NCBI GenBank assembly: GCA_038205115.1
Contig: JBBRCE010000026.1
Location: forward strand, 4,614 to 68,613
Direction: 5' to 3'
DNA: 64,000 nt
Source of the DNA: JBBRCE01 sp038205115
Lineage (GTDB): Bacteria; Planctomycetota; Planctomycetia; Pirellulales; JBBRCE01
Below, piece after piece: positions 26,380-36,500 of the stretch (its first letter is position 1; each line of letters opens with the position of its first letter). The notes under the pieces were generated by a model. It was not told where the DNA came from, did no database searches, and was given only the letters and a program-made list of their open reading frames with translations. Both the position numbers and the translations under genes were made by a program.

Positions 26380-27162
26380 ATGTTAGCCCGTAAACCAATT
26401 TTCCCGCATGTGATCGAGATTAACCATCAGGCGGGCCAGCGTTTGGGCTGCAATGTCTATTTGGTCTACGACGGCGCCGAGTGGCTGATGATCGATATCG
26501 GCTTCGACGACACGGTCGAAGAAATCATCGACATGATCCGGCAGTTGGACTTTCCGCTTTCGGCTTGTAAGACGATCATTGCGACGCATGCGGACGTTGA
26601 TCATATTCAAGGACTCGCCAAAGCCAAGCAGTTGCTCAAGACCAACGTCACCGGACATCCACTGGCCGTTGAACCGCTCGCCACGGGCGACAAGATCAAA
26701 ACCTTTGCCGAGATTCACGCGCAAAACATCCACATGGAAATGCCGCCGGTAAAGATCGATCATTTGATCGATAACGGCGATAAAATCCGCATCGGCGGAA
26801 TCGATCTCGAAGTCTGGCACACGCCGGGCCATACCGACAGCCAACTCTCGTTCCGGCTAGGCAATCTGCTCTTCAGTGGAGACAACATCTACCGCGATGG
26901 TTGCGTCGGAGCCATCGACGCCCACCACGGCAGCGATATTCCTGCATTCATCAAATCTCTCCAGCGGATTCGCGGCAGCGATGTGGAGTGGCTGTTGCCC
27001 AGCCACGGACCGATCTTCCGCAAAGATAATGCGCTGCTGGACGCCGCCATCAAGCGGTTAGACGGCTATCTGCACATGGCCGACTGGGGCACCTGCGCCA
27101 TTGATTGGCCGTTGATGGATCAGTGGGATCGTGAATTGGCGGAAGGCAAACCGTTGGCGTGA
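26380..27162 (+). CDS. MBL-fold metallo-hydrolase
   Basis: A 260-residue cytoplasmic metallo-beta-lactamase-fold hydrolase from ATG 26380, with AAGGGA upstream. The first metal motif is THADVDH (His70, Asp72, Asp74, His75), a variant of HxHxDH in which the second His is Asp. Further ligands are His151 in HTPGHTDS, Asp168 in SGDN and His209 in LLPSHGP. MBL enzymes with this layout hydrolyse diverse esters, thioesters or lactones; the substrate is not visible. An in-frame extension back to 26272 is unlikely. It follows the GH88 gene on the same strand but far enough for its own promoter. Confidence 0.88.
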   Translation: MLARKPIFPHVIEINHQAGQRLGCNVYLVYDGAEWLMIDIGFDDTVEEIIDMIRQLDFPLSACKTIIATHADVDHIQGLAKAKQLLKTNVTGHPLAVEPLATGDKIKTFAEIHAQNIHMEMPPVKIDHLIDNGDKIRIGGIDLEVWHTPGHTDSQLSFRLGNLLFSGDNIYRDGCVGAIDAHHGSDIPAFIKSLQRIRGSDVEWLLPSHGPIFRKDNALLDAAIKRLDGYLHMADWGTCAIDWPLMDQWDRELAEGKPLA

Positions 27163-27313
27163 GCCGCACGCGCTGAAGTATTCGACCGACGTGATTGCGG
27201 CGTGAGAATTTTGTGCGTATCACTGCGCGGGCTGTAACGGACCGGCCTGAATGTTAAGCTAAGCGAATCCTGCCGTCGCTGGTATCAATATATTTGCGAA
27301 AGGGAGAGATCCA

Positions 27314-28729
27314 ATGCCGTTGCGCCCTATCGTTTGCAACTTCTTGTTCAACGCCGCTTTGCTTTCGACCGCAATCGTGCTGATTGCCTGGCCGCGCTGT
27401 GTGATTGCGGCGGACAGCCCGTTCGACAAAATCGAGCACGTGGTGGTGATCTACCAGGAGAATTGGAGCTTCGATGGCCTGTACGGCAAGTTCCCAGGCG
27501 CCGACGGAATCAGCGGTGCCAGCGACGTTTCGATCCGTCAACTGGATCAGCACAATCAGCCGTACGTGACGCTGCCGCAGCCATTGACTTACGACAAGGC
27601 GCTGAAAAAAGTCGTAAACGACAAACGCTTTCCAAGCGACTTGCCGGTCAAACCGTTCGATTGCGCGCGCTTCGTCAAGCCCGACGACACCACCGGCGAC
27701 ATAATTCACAAGTTCTTTCACGAACAATATCAGATCAATGGCGGCAAGATGAATCAGTTTGTTGCGTGGAGCGACGCGGGCGGGCTGACGATGAGCTACT
27801 ACGACGCCACCAACATGGCGGAGGGCAAGCTGGGCCAGGAGTTTGTCATGTGCGATCGTTTCTTTCACGCGGCCTACGGCGGTTCGTTTTTAAACCACTT
27901 TTGGTTTGTCGCAGCCTCGACGCCCATTTGGAAAAATCCGCCGGAAGAAGTCATTTGCGTCGAGAAGCCGGGCGAAAAAATCACCGACGATAAGGCCGTC
28001 TGGCGCGACACTTCATCCTCTGAAAAAACCTGTTACGCCCTCAACACATTGCGTTCGATCGATCCGCCCTACAAGCAAGGCAAGTTGCCGTCCGAAAAAG
28101 ATCGCCAGACGTTGTTGCCGCTGTTGACCACGCCAACCATCGGTGATCGACTGAACGACGCAGGTATCACCTGGGCATGGTATGCCGGCGGATGGGACGA
28201 CGCGTTGGCCGGCAAACCGCACGAGACGTATCAGTTTCACCACAATCCGCTGGTCTATTTCGAAAACTTCAAAGCCGGATCTGCCGGCCGCAAAGAGCAT
28301 ATTCGCGACGAAACCGAATTCGCCGCCAACATCCGCGACGGCAAGCTGCCGGCCGTTACGTTCATAAAGCCTTTGGGCGTGAATAACGAACATCCCGGCT
28401 ACGCGACGCTTGCGATCGGTCAAAAGCATGTGGCCGATTTGGTCCAATTAATTCGCGATAGCGACTACTGGAAGACCTGTCTGATCGTCGTCACCTATGA
28501 CGAAAATGGCGGTCGCTGGGATCACGTGGCACCACCGAAGGTCGATCGCTGGGGCTGTGGCACGCGTGTGCCGACGATTGTAGTCTCGCCGCTGGCCAAA
28601 AAGGCGTTTGTTGACCATACGGTTTACGATACCACCTCGGTGCTCAAAACCATCGAAGTTCGCTGGAACCTCAAGCCGCTTTCCGACCGCGATGCCAACG
28701 CGTCGGATCTCCGCAACGCGCTGCAGTAA
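27314..28729 (+). CDS. Exported acid phosphatase / phospholipase C family phosphoesterase
   Basis: A 471-residue protein with a signal peptide (FLFNAALLSTAIVLIAWPRC, then IAADSP) and GGGAG-rich ribosome site (AAGGGAGAG). The active-site pattern of the AcpA/PlcC superfamily is complete: Glu49-Asn50 in YQENWSFDGL, Ser191 as the likely nucleophile in AYGGSFLNHFW, and Asp396-Glu397 in TYDENGGRWDHV. Family enzymes cleave phosphate from phosphomonoesters or head groups from phospholipids. The acid-phosphatase branch is suggested by the ENWSFD motif and by the absence of the C-terminal PLC beta domains. It should act in the periplasm and supply phosphate. Substrate is not decided by sequence alone. 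Confidence 0.87.
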   Translation: MPLRPIVCNFLFNAALLSTAIVLIAWPRCVIAADSPFDKIEHVVVIYQENWSFDGLYGKFPGADGISGASDVSIRQLDQHNQPYVTLPQPLTYDKALKKVVNDKRFPSDLPVKPFDCARFVKPDDTTGDIIHKFFHEQYQINGGKMNQFVAWSDAGGLTMSYYDATNMAEGKLGQEFVMCDRFFHAAYGGSFLNHFWFVAASTPIWKNPPEEVICVEKPGEKITDDKAVWRDTSSSEKTCYALNTLRSIDPPYKQGKLPSEKDRQTLLPLLTTPTIGDRLNDAGITWAWYAGGWDDALAGKPHETYQFHHNPLVYFENFKAGSAGRKEHIRDETEFAANIRDGKLPAVTFIKPLGVNNEHPGYATLAIGQKHVADLVQLIRDSDYWKTCLIVVTYDENGGRWDHVAPPKVDRWGCGTRVPTIVVSPLAKKAFVDHTVYDTTSVLKTIEVRWNLKPLSDRDANASDLRNALQ

Positions 28730-28973
28730 TTTTGGTGGCTGACACACGCAGGTGCAGCCCGCGCCGCGCGGTGGCTGATCGTCCGGACTGGTTTTTAGCG
28801 AATCACCACCGTCCACCGTGCTTGGGCTTGCTCACTGCGGCAAGTCGCAGAAAGTCATCGGCAGTTGCAATTTTTCTTGCAGAAGCCTGCGCGCACTGCG
28901 ATTGGCATGCGGCTTGCCAGCGTCTTCCGGCCGGTACTTTTTTTGTTTTCAACCAATGCAGGGGATCTCAGCC

Positions 28974-29480
28974 ATGGCCACAATCAAGACGTTCGATGAC
29001 CTATTTTTAAACGAGTTGCGCGACATCTACAGCGCCGAGAAGCAGTTGATTAAAGCGTTACCCAAGATGGCCAAAGCCGCAAACTCTGACAAACTCCGTG
29101 CGGGCTTCGAAGAGCACTTGGCACAAACGCAGATCCATGCCGAGCGGCTGGAGAGCATCCTGAATGAACTTGGCAAGACCACTCGCGGCGAAAAATGCGC
29201 CGCCATGGAAGGCTTGATTGAAGAGGGCAAAAAAGCCATCGAAGAAATCGAAGATCCCATGGTCTTGGATGCCGCATTGATCGGCGCGGCTCAGCGCGTA
29301 GAGCATTACGAAATGGCCGCGTATGGAACTGCCGCGACATTTGCCAAATTGCTCGGAAACAAGTCCGCCGAGAAACTTCTGCGTCAAACACTTTCGGAGG
29401 AAAAGGCGACCGACGAAAAACTGACCAAACTCGCGGAGAGTGAGATCAATCCGGCCGCTCAAATGACGAACGCATCGTAA
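28974..29480 (+). CDS. YciF-like ferritin-superfamily protein (DUF892)
   Basis: A 168-residue four-helix-bundle protein from ATG 28974, with AGGGGA eight bases upstream. The DUF892 hallmarks are FLNELRDIYSAEKQLIKALP at the N-terminus and VEHYEMAAYGTAATFAKLLG in the third helix, with Glu/His residues placed for a di-metal site (AEKQ, HAERLE, EHYE, EEKATDEKL). YciF-type proteins are induced by osmotic and oxidative stress in enterobacteria. An upstream in-frame ATG at 28965 and a longer reading exist, but the conserved core begins with MATIKTF. The gene is followed by a strong terminator. Confidence 0.92.
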   Translation: MATIKTFDDLFLNELRDIYSAEKQLIKALPKMAKAANSDKLRAGFEEHLAQTQIHAERLESILNELGKTTRGEKCAAMEGLIEEGKKAIEEIEDPMVLDAALIGAAQRVEHYEMAAYGTAATFAKLLGNKSAEKLLRQTLSEEKATDEKLTKLAESEINPAAQMTNAS

Positions 29481-29551
29481 CCAACGTGCGTGATCTCGGC
29501 CCGGCGTCGTTCCAACGCCTTGCTGAAAAAATGTTTAGGGTACTCATGCTT

Positions 29552-29584
29552 GAGCCCGGCACTTACATCCTAAGTGCCGGGCTC
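29552..29584 (+). terminator. Strong hairpin terminator after DUF892 gene
   Basis: GAGCCCGGCACTTA (29552-29565) pairs perfectly with TAAGTGCCGGGCTC (29571-29584) across a CATCC loop, 14 uninterrupted pairs. ATTGTTTT follows, a short T tract. It ends the DUF892 transcript and insulates the tRNA gene. Confidence 0.8.
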
Positions 29585-29697
29585 ATTGTTTTGCTGCCCC
29601 GTGATGCGTCGGGCGCGACGCTTTTTTCGCCCCGCCCCTTGATAACTATACTCAAACGGCTAAATTATTGCTTCTGTCTGCTGGCGGTCGCCAGCCG

Positions 29698-29770
<73 letters not shown>

Positions 29771-30532
29771 TTCGGAGCAAATTGTTGATGTCTGACCGCA
29801 TGGGCGTGCGGTTTCTTGCAGAATATGCTTGCAAAAACGCTGTGCCATGTGGGCGTCGCGGCCGAAACTTAAGCTGCAACGTTTTTGCGCGCTGGTGACA
29901 TCGCGAGCAACAGATTGCAATTCATAAGGCTCGGCAGCCTGGAGAAGGGTCGAATTTTTAGGATTCGACGTTGGCCGTTTAGCAAATGAGCTTTCGTTTT
30001 GCACGGTGGGCTTCAATCGCAAAACTGAGGCGCAAAAATGCCCATCGGACGTGAGTTCCGGATAAGTTGCGATCGAGATTCGATCAAGATTGGATCGTCG
30101 CGGTGTTACGGAAATGGGCGGAGCCCCGCAGCGGAACTCGTCGTTTCCGGTGATGCCTCACGTAGCCGAGAACTTGTTGGTCGGAGTATTCTGCGCCGCG
30201 ATTGCGGCGAGAGCGAACATGGTGGTTGCGGTGCGTCTGCAACTTGCATCGTTTCAATAACAGCGATGCGGCATGCTACGCGGCGCGGTGCCATTCAATG
30301 AGTGGCCTCCAACCTCGGATGGCCATCTGATCGCCTTGTGCCCGGTGCAGGGTGGTTTCGATTTGGAGGGCTGCGCGGAGTTGCCGGGGCCAATCGATTG
30401 CAATCAACGCGGCATTGATTAAGCTATTGAGCAGGTCGCCGAGGGCTCAGAGATCGGCGGCTGCCGTTTTGCCCTCGATCGCCGGGACAGCAGTGTGATG
30501 GGTTTCACACTGCATGTTGCCGTGTGTCATGA
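29771..30532. other. Long intergenic region upstream of giant protein
   Basis: About 760 bp with no convincing gene on either strand. The only structured element is the perfect TGTGA-N6-TCACA site near its right end, listed separately. The length is large for this window and suggests extensive regulation of the giant gene or decay of an older gene. Confidence 0.5.
30490..30513. promoter_or_regulatory. CRP/FNR-type operator upstream of giant RHS protein
   Basis: GCAGTGTGA (30490-30498) and TCACACTGC (30505-30513) are perfect inverted arms around TGGGTT. The core TGTGATGGGTTTCACA (30494-30509) is an exact match to the CRP consensus TGTGA-N6-TCACA. It lies about 20 bp before the first possible start codon of the giant gene, a position more consistent with repression or a downstream start at 30587. 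Confidence 0.55.
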
Positions 30533-33500
30533 ATGGACATGGATTGCCCGCGATCGCTCACGCCCGAAATATCGCGAGTCATCGTCATGAGCTTCCTGCC
30601 GGCGCCTGGTCGTCGCCGCAACTCGATCACTAAGTACAAACAGCATCGAGCGACCCGTTCGAGACACGTGCAAAAGAGTTTGCTCGGGCGGTATTTCGAG
30701 CAATTGGAAGATCGGCGATTGTTGGTTGCGGCTTCGTTCATTGTCGCCGATCCCAGTTACACCGCGCTTGGCGGCCGTGGCGTTTCGGCCAATCCATCCA
30801 TGAGCGCGGACGGCCAGTTGGTTGCATTTCTCAGCAACGCCAACGACCTGGTGGTCACTGATACGAATTCCTACGGCCCGAGCTTTTTTTATGGCGCGGA
30901 CGTTTTCGTTTACAATCGCGGCACCAATTCCGTCAACCTGGTGAGCGTTGGATTCGACGGCACTGCCGCCAGCGTCGATGGTCTAACCGCACCGGTGATT
31001 AGTCCGGACGGCCGGTACGTCGTCTTTGGCAACAACAACGGCAGGGTGCTCTCCGGTATCAGCGGCTTCGAACTCTATGTGCGTGACCTGCAATCTGGCA
31101 CGACATCGCTGCTAACGCCCAGCGCGCACTCGACGGGTGGCGCCAACTCCGCGAATAGCGGCCAGGTCATGTTTACCGCTGACAGCCGGCACGTGCTGTT
31201 CTTGAGCGGTTCCAGCGACGTGACCACCGATCCGATCAAAACGGGTGGCCAAAACATTTTCGAACGAAACCTCGTCACCGGCGAAACAAAACTGGTCACC
31301 GCTGGCCTTGATGGCCAAGGCGAGGGCATTTTCGCCGGACCGAACGCCGGCTTTCTGACCACAAATCCCAGCTGGTTTTCCGCCAGCGCCGATGGTCGCT
31401 ATGTCACATTTACCAGTTCGTCGCAAAACATAACTAGCAATAGCTTTGGCACGCTGGGAATTTACAATGTTTTTGTCCGCGATACGCTGACGAATATCAC
31501 GACGCTGGTGAGCGTCGACGATTCGGGAATTGGCGGCGGCAATGCTTCTTCCGGCTGGAATGCGGTGGCGCCCGATGCCATTCCACAAATTAGCGCCGAT
31601 GGCCGCTTTGTCACGTTCAGCAGCGCGGCATCGAATCTGACGCCCGTTCTGAACAACGGCGGATTTTTGCAGTACGTTCGCGATCTCCGCGCCGGAGTGA
31701 CGACGGCCGTCAGCTATTTGCCGGGCAGTGCGCTCGCGTTCGGAGCGATTGCTTCCAACGCACTCATCAGCGCCGACGGAAGCACCATTGCTTTTGCCTT
31801 TACCGCGGACCTATTGCCGCAAGATACCAACGGCCATGCCGACGTTTACACTTACAACGTTCCGACGCACACGCTGACGTTGGCCAGCGTCGCGGTGGGC
31901 GGCACCAACGGCGGCACCGACGATTCCGGCCAAGGCAACCTCAGCCAGCGAAGCCCGCAACTGGGTCGAATGGCATTGTCGCCGGATGGCCGTTTTTTAG
32001 TGTTCGGCAGCCTGGCTACGGATCTCGTGAATGGGACGGCCAGCGTCGCTGAAAACCTGTTCGAGCGTGACCTGGCAACCGGTACGACGATCCTAATCAG
32101 CACGCGCGGCAGCCAGGTTGAAGGCAATGATTTCTCGAGCGATCCGGTTGTCAGTTACGACGGTCGTTACGTCGCATTTTCCAGCTTGGCCGATAACCTG
32201 GTCATCGGCGACGGCAATCGGCAGAAGGATGTCTTTTTGCGGGACGTGACCGGCAACGTCACGCATCTGGTGTCGCTACGAACTTTGCAAATGCCGCCGG
32301 TAACTTTTGCTGACGCGGGCGCCACGCTGACCAGTACTTCGGCCGACGGCAGCATGGTCCTATTTGGCAGCTCCGACAACTCAGTGACTCAAACCGCTTC
32401 GCAATATCAACCGGGCATCATCGCCAACAACAGCCTGCATACGTTTGTTCGAAACACCGTAACTGGCGTGACGACTTACGTTGATCTGACGCCCGATGGC
32501 ACGCACGCGACGGGATCGTCGCCTAGCACGGCGGCAATTAGCGCCGATGGTCGGTACGTGGTTTTTCAGTCGTCCGGCGATCTCGACGCGGCGCATCCCA
32601 ATCCGAACGGCTTTCGACAAGTCTTTTTGCGCGATCTGCAAAACAGCACGACACAGTTGCTCAGCCTGAAGCCCAACGGCAGCCCGTCAAGCAATTTTGC
32701 TGACTCCAGCAGCATGGCTGTTAGCGCGGATGGCCGCTTCGTGGCTTGGGTCGGCACGGCAAGCGATTTGATCACGGGCTACGTCGACAATTCCGCTGGT
32801 CAAAATAACGTGTTCATTTGGGATCGCGCGTCGAACCAAGTCAGCTTGGTCAGTCATCAAACCGGAAGTGCATTACAGACGGGCAATGGCGCTTCGTTTG
32901 GACCACTCGTCTTCAGCACCGACGGCGCTCAGTTGGCGTTTGTCAGCGGTGCAACAAACCTCGATAGCGCCGGTCTGGGCGACACGAACAACATCAGCGA
33001 TTTGTTCGTTTATTCGACGTCAACCGGACTGGTCAGCCTGGCGAGCGTTAATTCCGCCGGCAATGCGTCCGGAAACGATGTCTCCGGCGATGTGCGCTAC
33101 TTCAACCTCGACGCCAGTGGTCACCCCTACGCATTTTCGTCCGATGGACGTTATCTTTACTTCGGCAGCTACGCGACGAATTTGGTCGCGAATACACTAA
33201 CCGGCAATTTTGGAATTTTCCGTCGCGATCTGCTCAATGGGGTGAACGAGTTGGTGAGCGTCAACAGTGACGGCAATCAACACATTGCGAACCACGGTTT
33301 TTCGTATGACATGACGGTGAGCGCCGATGGAACTCGAGTCGCCTTCACAAGCAACGAACCGAATCTCATTGCAAACGAAACTCACTCGGGCACCAACGTC
33401 TATGTGCGCGATCTATCGACCGGCACAACCACGCTGGTCAGCGCGATTTCGAAAACGAGTACCCAGGGCGACAGTTTTTCGACCGATGCCGTGATCAGCC

Positions 33501-36500
33501 CCGACGGTCGATACATTTCGTTCGTCAGCAATTCGTCGAACCTCGTGCCCGGTTTTGCCACGTCAACGCAAAATCTTTTTGTGCGCGATCTTTCGACGGG
33601 CACAACGGTGTTGGTTTCTTACAACCAATCCGGCACGGTGAGCTTGCGCAATTTCAATCCGGCCGTTTTCGATGCCCGAGTCTTTGCGACGAACGACACA
33701 TTGTATTTCAATAGCAATGACGACTCGCTCTCGCCCGGCGATCGCAATCAATCCAACGACGTGTTTTCCTTTGCGCCTGCAGGCAGTAGCCAGATCACCG
33801 GGCAGGTTTATAACGATAAAAACGGGAATGGCCTGCCCGACAACTTTGAGCTGGGTTTGGCAAATTGGACCGTGTACATCGACTCCAACAACAATGGCCT
33901 GCGCGATCTTGGCGAACAGTCCGTGGTCGTTAACGGACTGGGAAATTACGGACTGGTCAATCTTGCTCCGGGCACTTATCAGATCCGCGCGTTGGGGCAG
34001 CCCGGCTACTTGCAAACCGGGCCGTCATTTCCGAATTCAATAACGGTCACGATCACTGCCGATGGTCAGTTTGTCTCCGCGCAGAATTTTGGCGAGCAAC
34101 TTCAATTTCCGGACTTGGCCGTCAGCAACGTCAGCGTGACGGGCAGCGGAACACCGGGCCAACCGCTTGTGGCAAGCTGGCACGTGACCAATAACGGACC
34201 GGGCGCGACAACCGGCGACTGGGCCGACGCGTTATTTCTTTCGCCGACGCCAACCTTGGGCGCCAACTCTCAATTACTTTCGGTGATCTCGCAGAGTCAA
34301 ATACTTTTCTCGGGCCAGGGGTACGACGGCCACGTGACGGTTGCCGCGCCAGCCTTGGCGCCCGGCAACTACTATTTAATCGTGCAATCGGATTTCCGCA
34401 GTCAACTCAAGGACGCCGACCGCGACAACAATGTCGCCACTGCGGCAATGGCAATTTCGCTGACAGTTCCGGCACTGACGCTCGGTATGCCAGTCAACGA
34501 TCAGTTTTCGCAGTCGGGGCAAGATCGCTATTACCGCGTTACCGTGCCGGCTGGCGAGACGCTGATCGTTTCGCAAAGCGGCGTCGCCACCGGAACTGCC
34601 GATAACGAGATTTACGCTCGCTTCGGCGCGCTGCCAACCGCCACGGAATTTGACCAGGGCGTCTATAACGGTCTGCAGAGCAATCGGACGCTTTTGCTGC
34701 CGAACACTCAGGCCGGAACGTATTACATTGACGTTCACAATCGATTTTCTACGAACCTGCCGGTTTCGTTTTCGTTGATCGCCAGCGTCAGCGATTTTGC
34801 CATTCTCGGCATTAGCCAAACGAGCGGCGGTAACACCGGATCGTTGACGATTGGCATCAGCGGCGCGGGCCTGAACCCTATGACAACGGCCAACTTGTCC
34901 GCGACGGGCCTGCCAACGATCGCCGCCAGCGCGACGTATTTGAGTCGCGACGGTTCAACGCTTTATGCCACGTTCAATCTGAACGCCCGCGCGCTCGGCT
35001 CTTACGACGTGGTTGTGTCGAAAAGCGGCCAGGTCGCCGCTCTGCCTGGTGCCTTCCAAATTGTGGCGGGCGCCATTGGTGATCCGCTAAGAATTCTGCT
35101 CTCCGTTCCGTCCGTCGTCCGATATGCAGTCCAGTCGACCGCGTGGGTCAGCGTGACGAACACCAGTAACGTCGATGCACTGGCGCCGCTATTGTCGGTG
35201 CGAACCGATCCTGCCACAGCCAAACTTAAATTGGCGGACCAGGACTCTTTTCAAGGTGGCTTGGTCAACTTCATGGCGATCAGTCCGAGCGGTCCGGCCG
35301 GTATTATTGCTCCGGGCCAAACCGTGACGATTCCGATTTCGATTCAAACCTACAATTATTTTGGCGCTGGCGCATTCTCGCTCTATCTGTCGCAGGCGGA
35401 TTACGGCGCCACGATCGATTGGGCCAGCCAGGCCAGCACGTTGAAGCCGCCGGGTATTTCTGACGCAGCCTGGGCAGCCACGCTCGGTAATCTGATCGCC
35501 AATGTCGGCAGTACGGGCGGAAGCCTTCGAGCCGCGCTGGCCGCCGACGAAAACTATCTCAGCCAAATCGGCGAGTCGACGCCCGACGTCAATACGTTGT
35601 TGGGCTTCGAAGTTGCCAAAGCCGATGCCGATTTCCTCGGTTCGCGCTTGAACGGCACCGTCGATGATTCCATCGCCGCACCGGGCCTCTCGCTGAACTT
35701 CTCGCGGCAATTCAATAACACAATTTCCGGGCGGTACACCAGCGGTCTGCTCGGCGAAGGATGGGCGACCAACTGGGACGATTCCGCGCAGAGCGGACCC
35801 AACGGCACCGTTCTGATCACGATGGGCGCGACGCGCCGATTGTTCTCGCTGTTGCCAACGGGCATCTATCGCGGAAACGCAGGAGATTTTTCATCTCTGA
35901 CCTACGATGGCAAGGCCTATCGACTGATCGATACCGAGGGAACCGTTTATCAGTTTCTCGCCCACGGCAAGCTCGACTATCTGGCCGACACTCACGGGAA
36001 TCGCGTCACGGCCGGATACAACGCCCAGAATCAATTGACGTCGTTAACGCACACGTCAGGAGCATCCTTTGCACTGGCTTACAACGCGGACGGCACGCTG
36101 GCCACATTGACCGATTCAACCGGCCTGCAAATTTCTTACGATTACGACTCTGTCACCAAAATGTTGGCTGCCGTTAATCGGATCAACGCAGGCACAACCA
36201 CCAGCACCGCTTACACCTATGTGACCGGCCAGACCGCCGCGCAGAACGGAGCTTTGGCGTCGGTGGCATATGCGGATAATACCCATTTATTCTACCAGTA
36301 TGATTCGCAAGGGCGGCTAATCGACACGCACCTCGATGGCAATGCCGAGGATGTGACAATCCACTATTTCAGTCCCGGCGGTTATACGATCACCGATGCC
36401 AATCAGGCGACCAGCACGGTGTTTTTCAACGTCGCGGGGCTGACGTCGGAAGTGGTCGATCCGCTCGGCCGAATCAATCGTCTGGTCTACGACAAAAACC

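Noticed and set aside
29771..30489. Short open frames in the gap before the giant gene
   Set aside because: Compositions do not look like protein and there are no ribosome sites.
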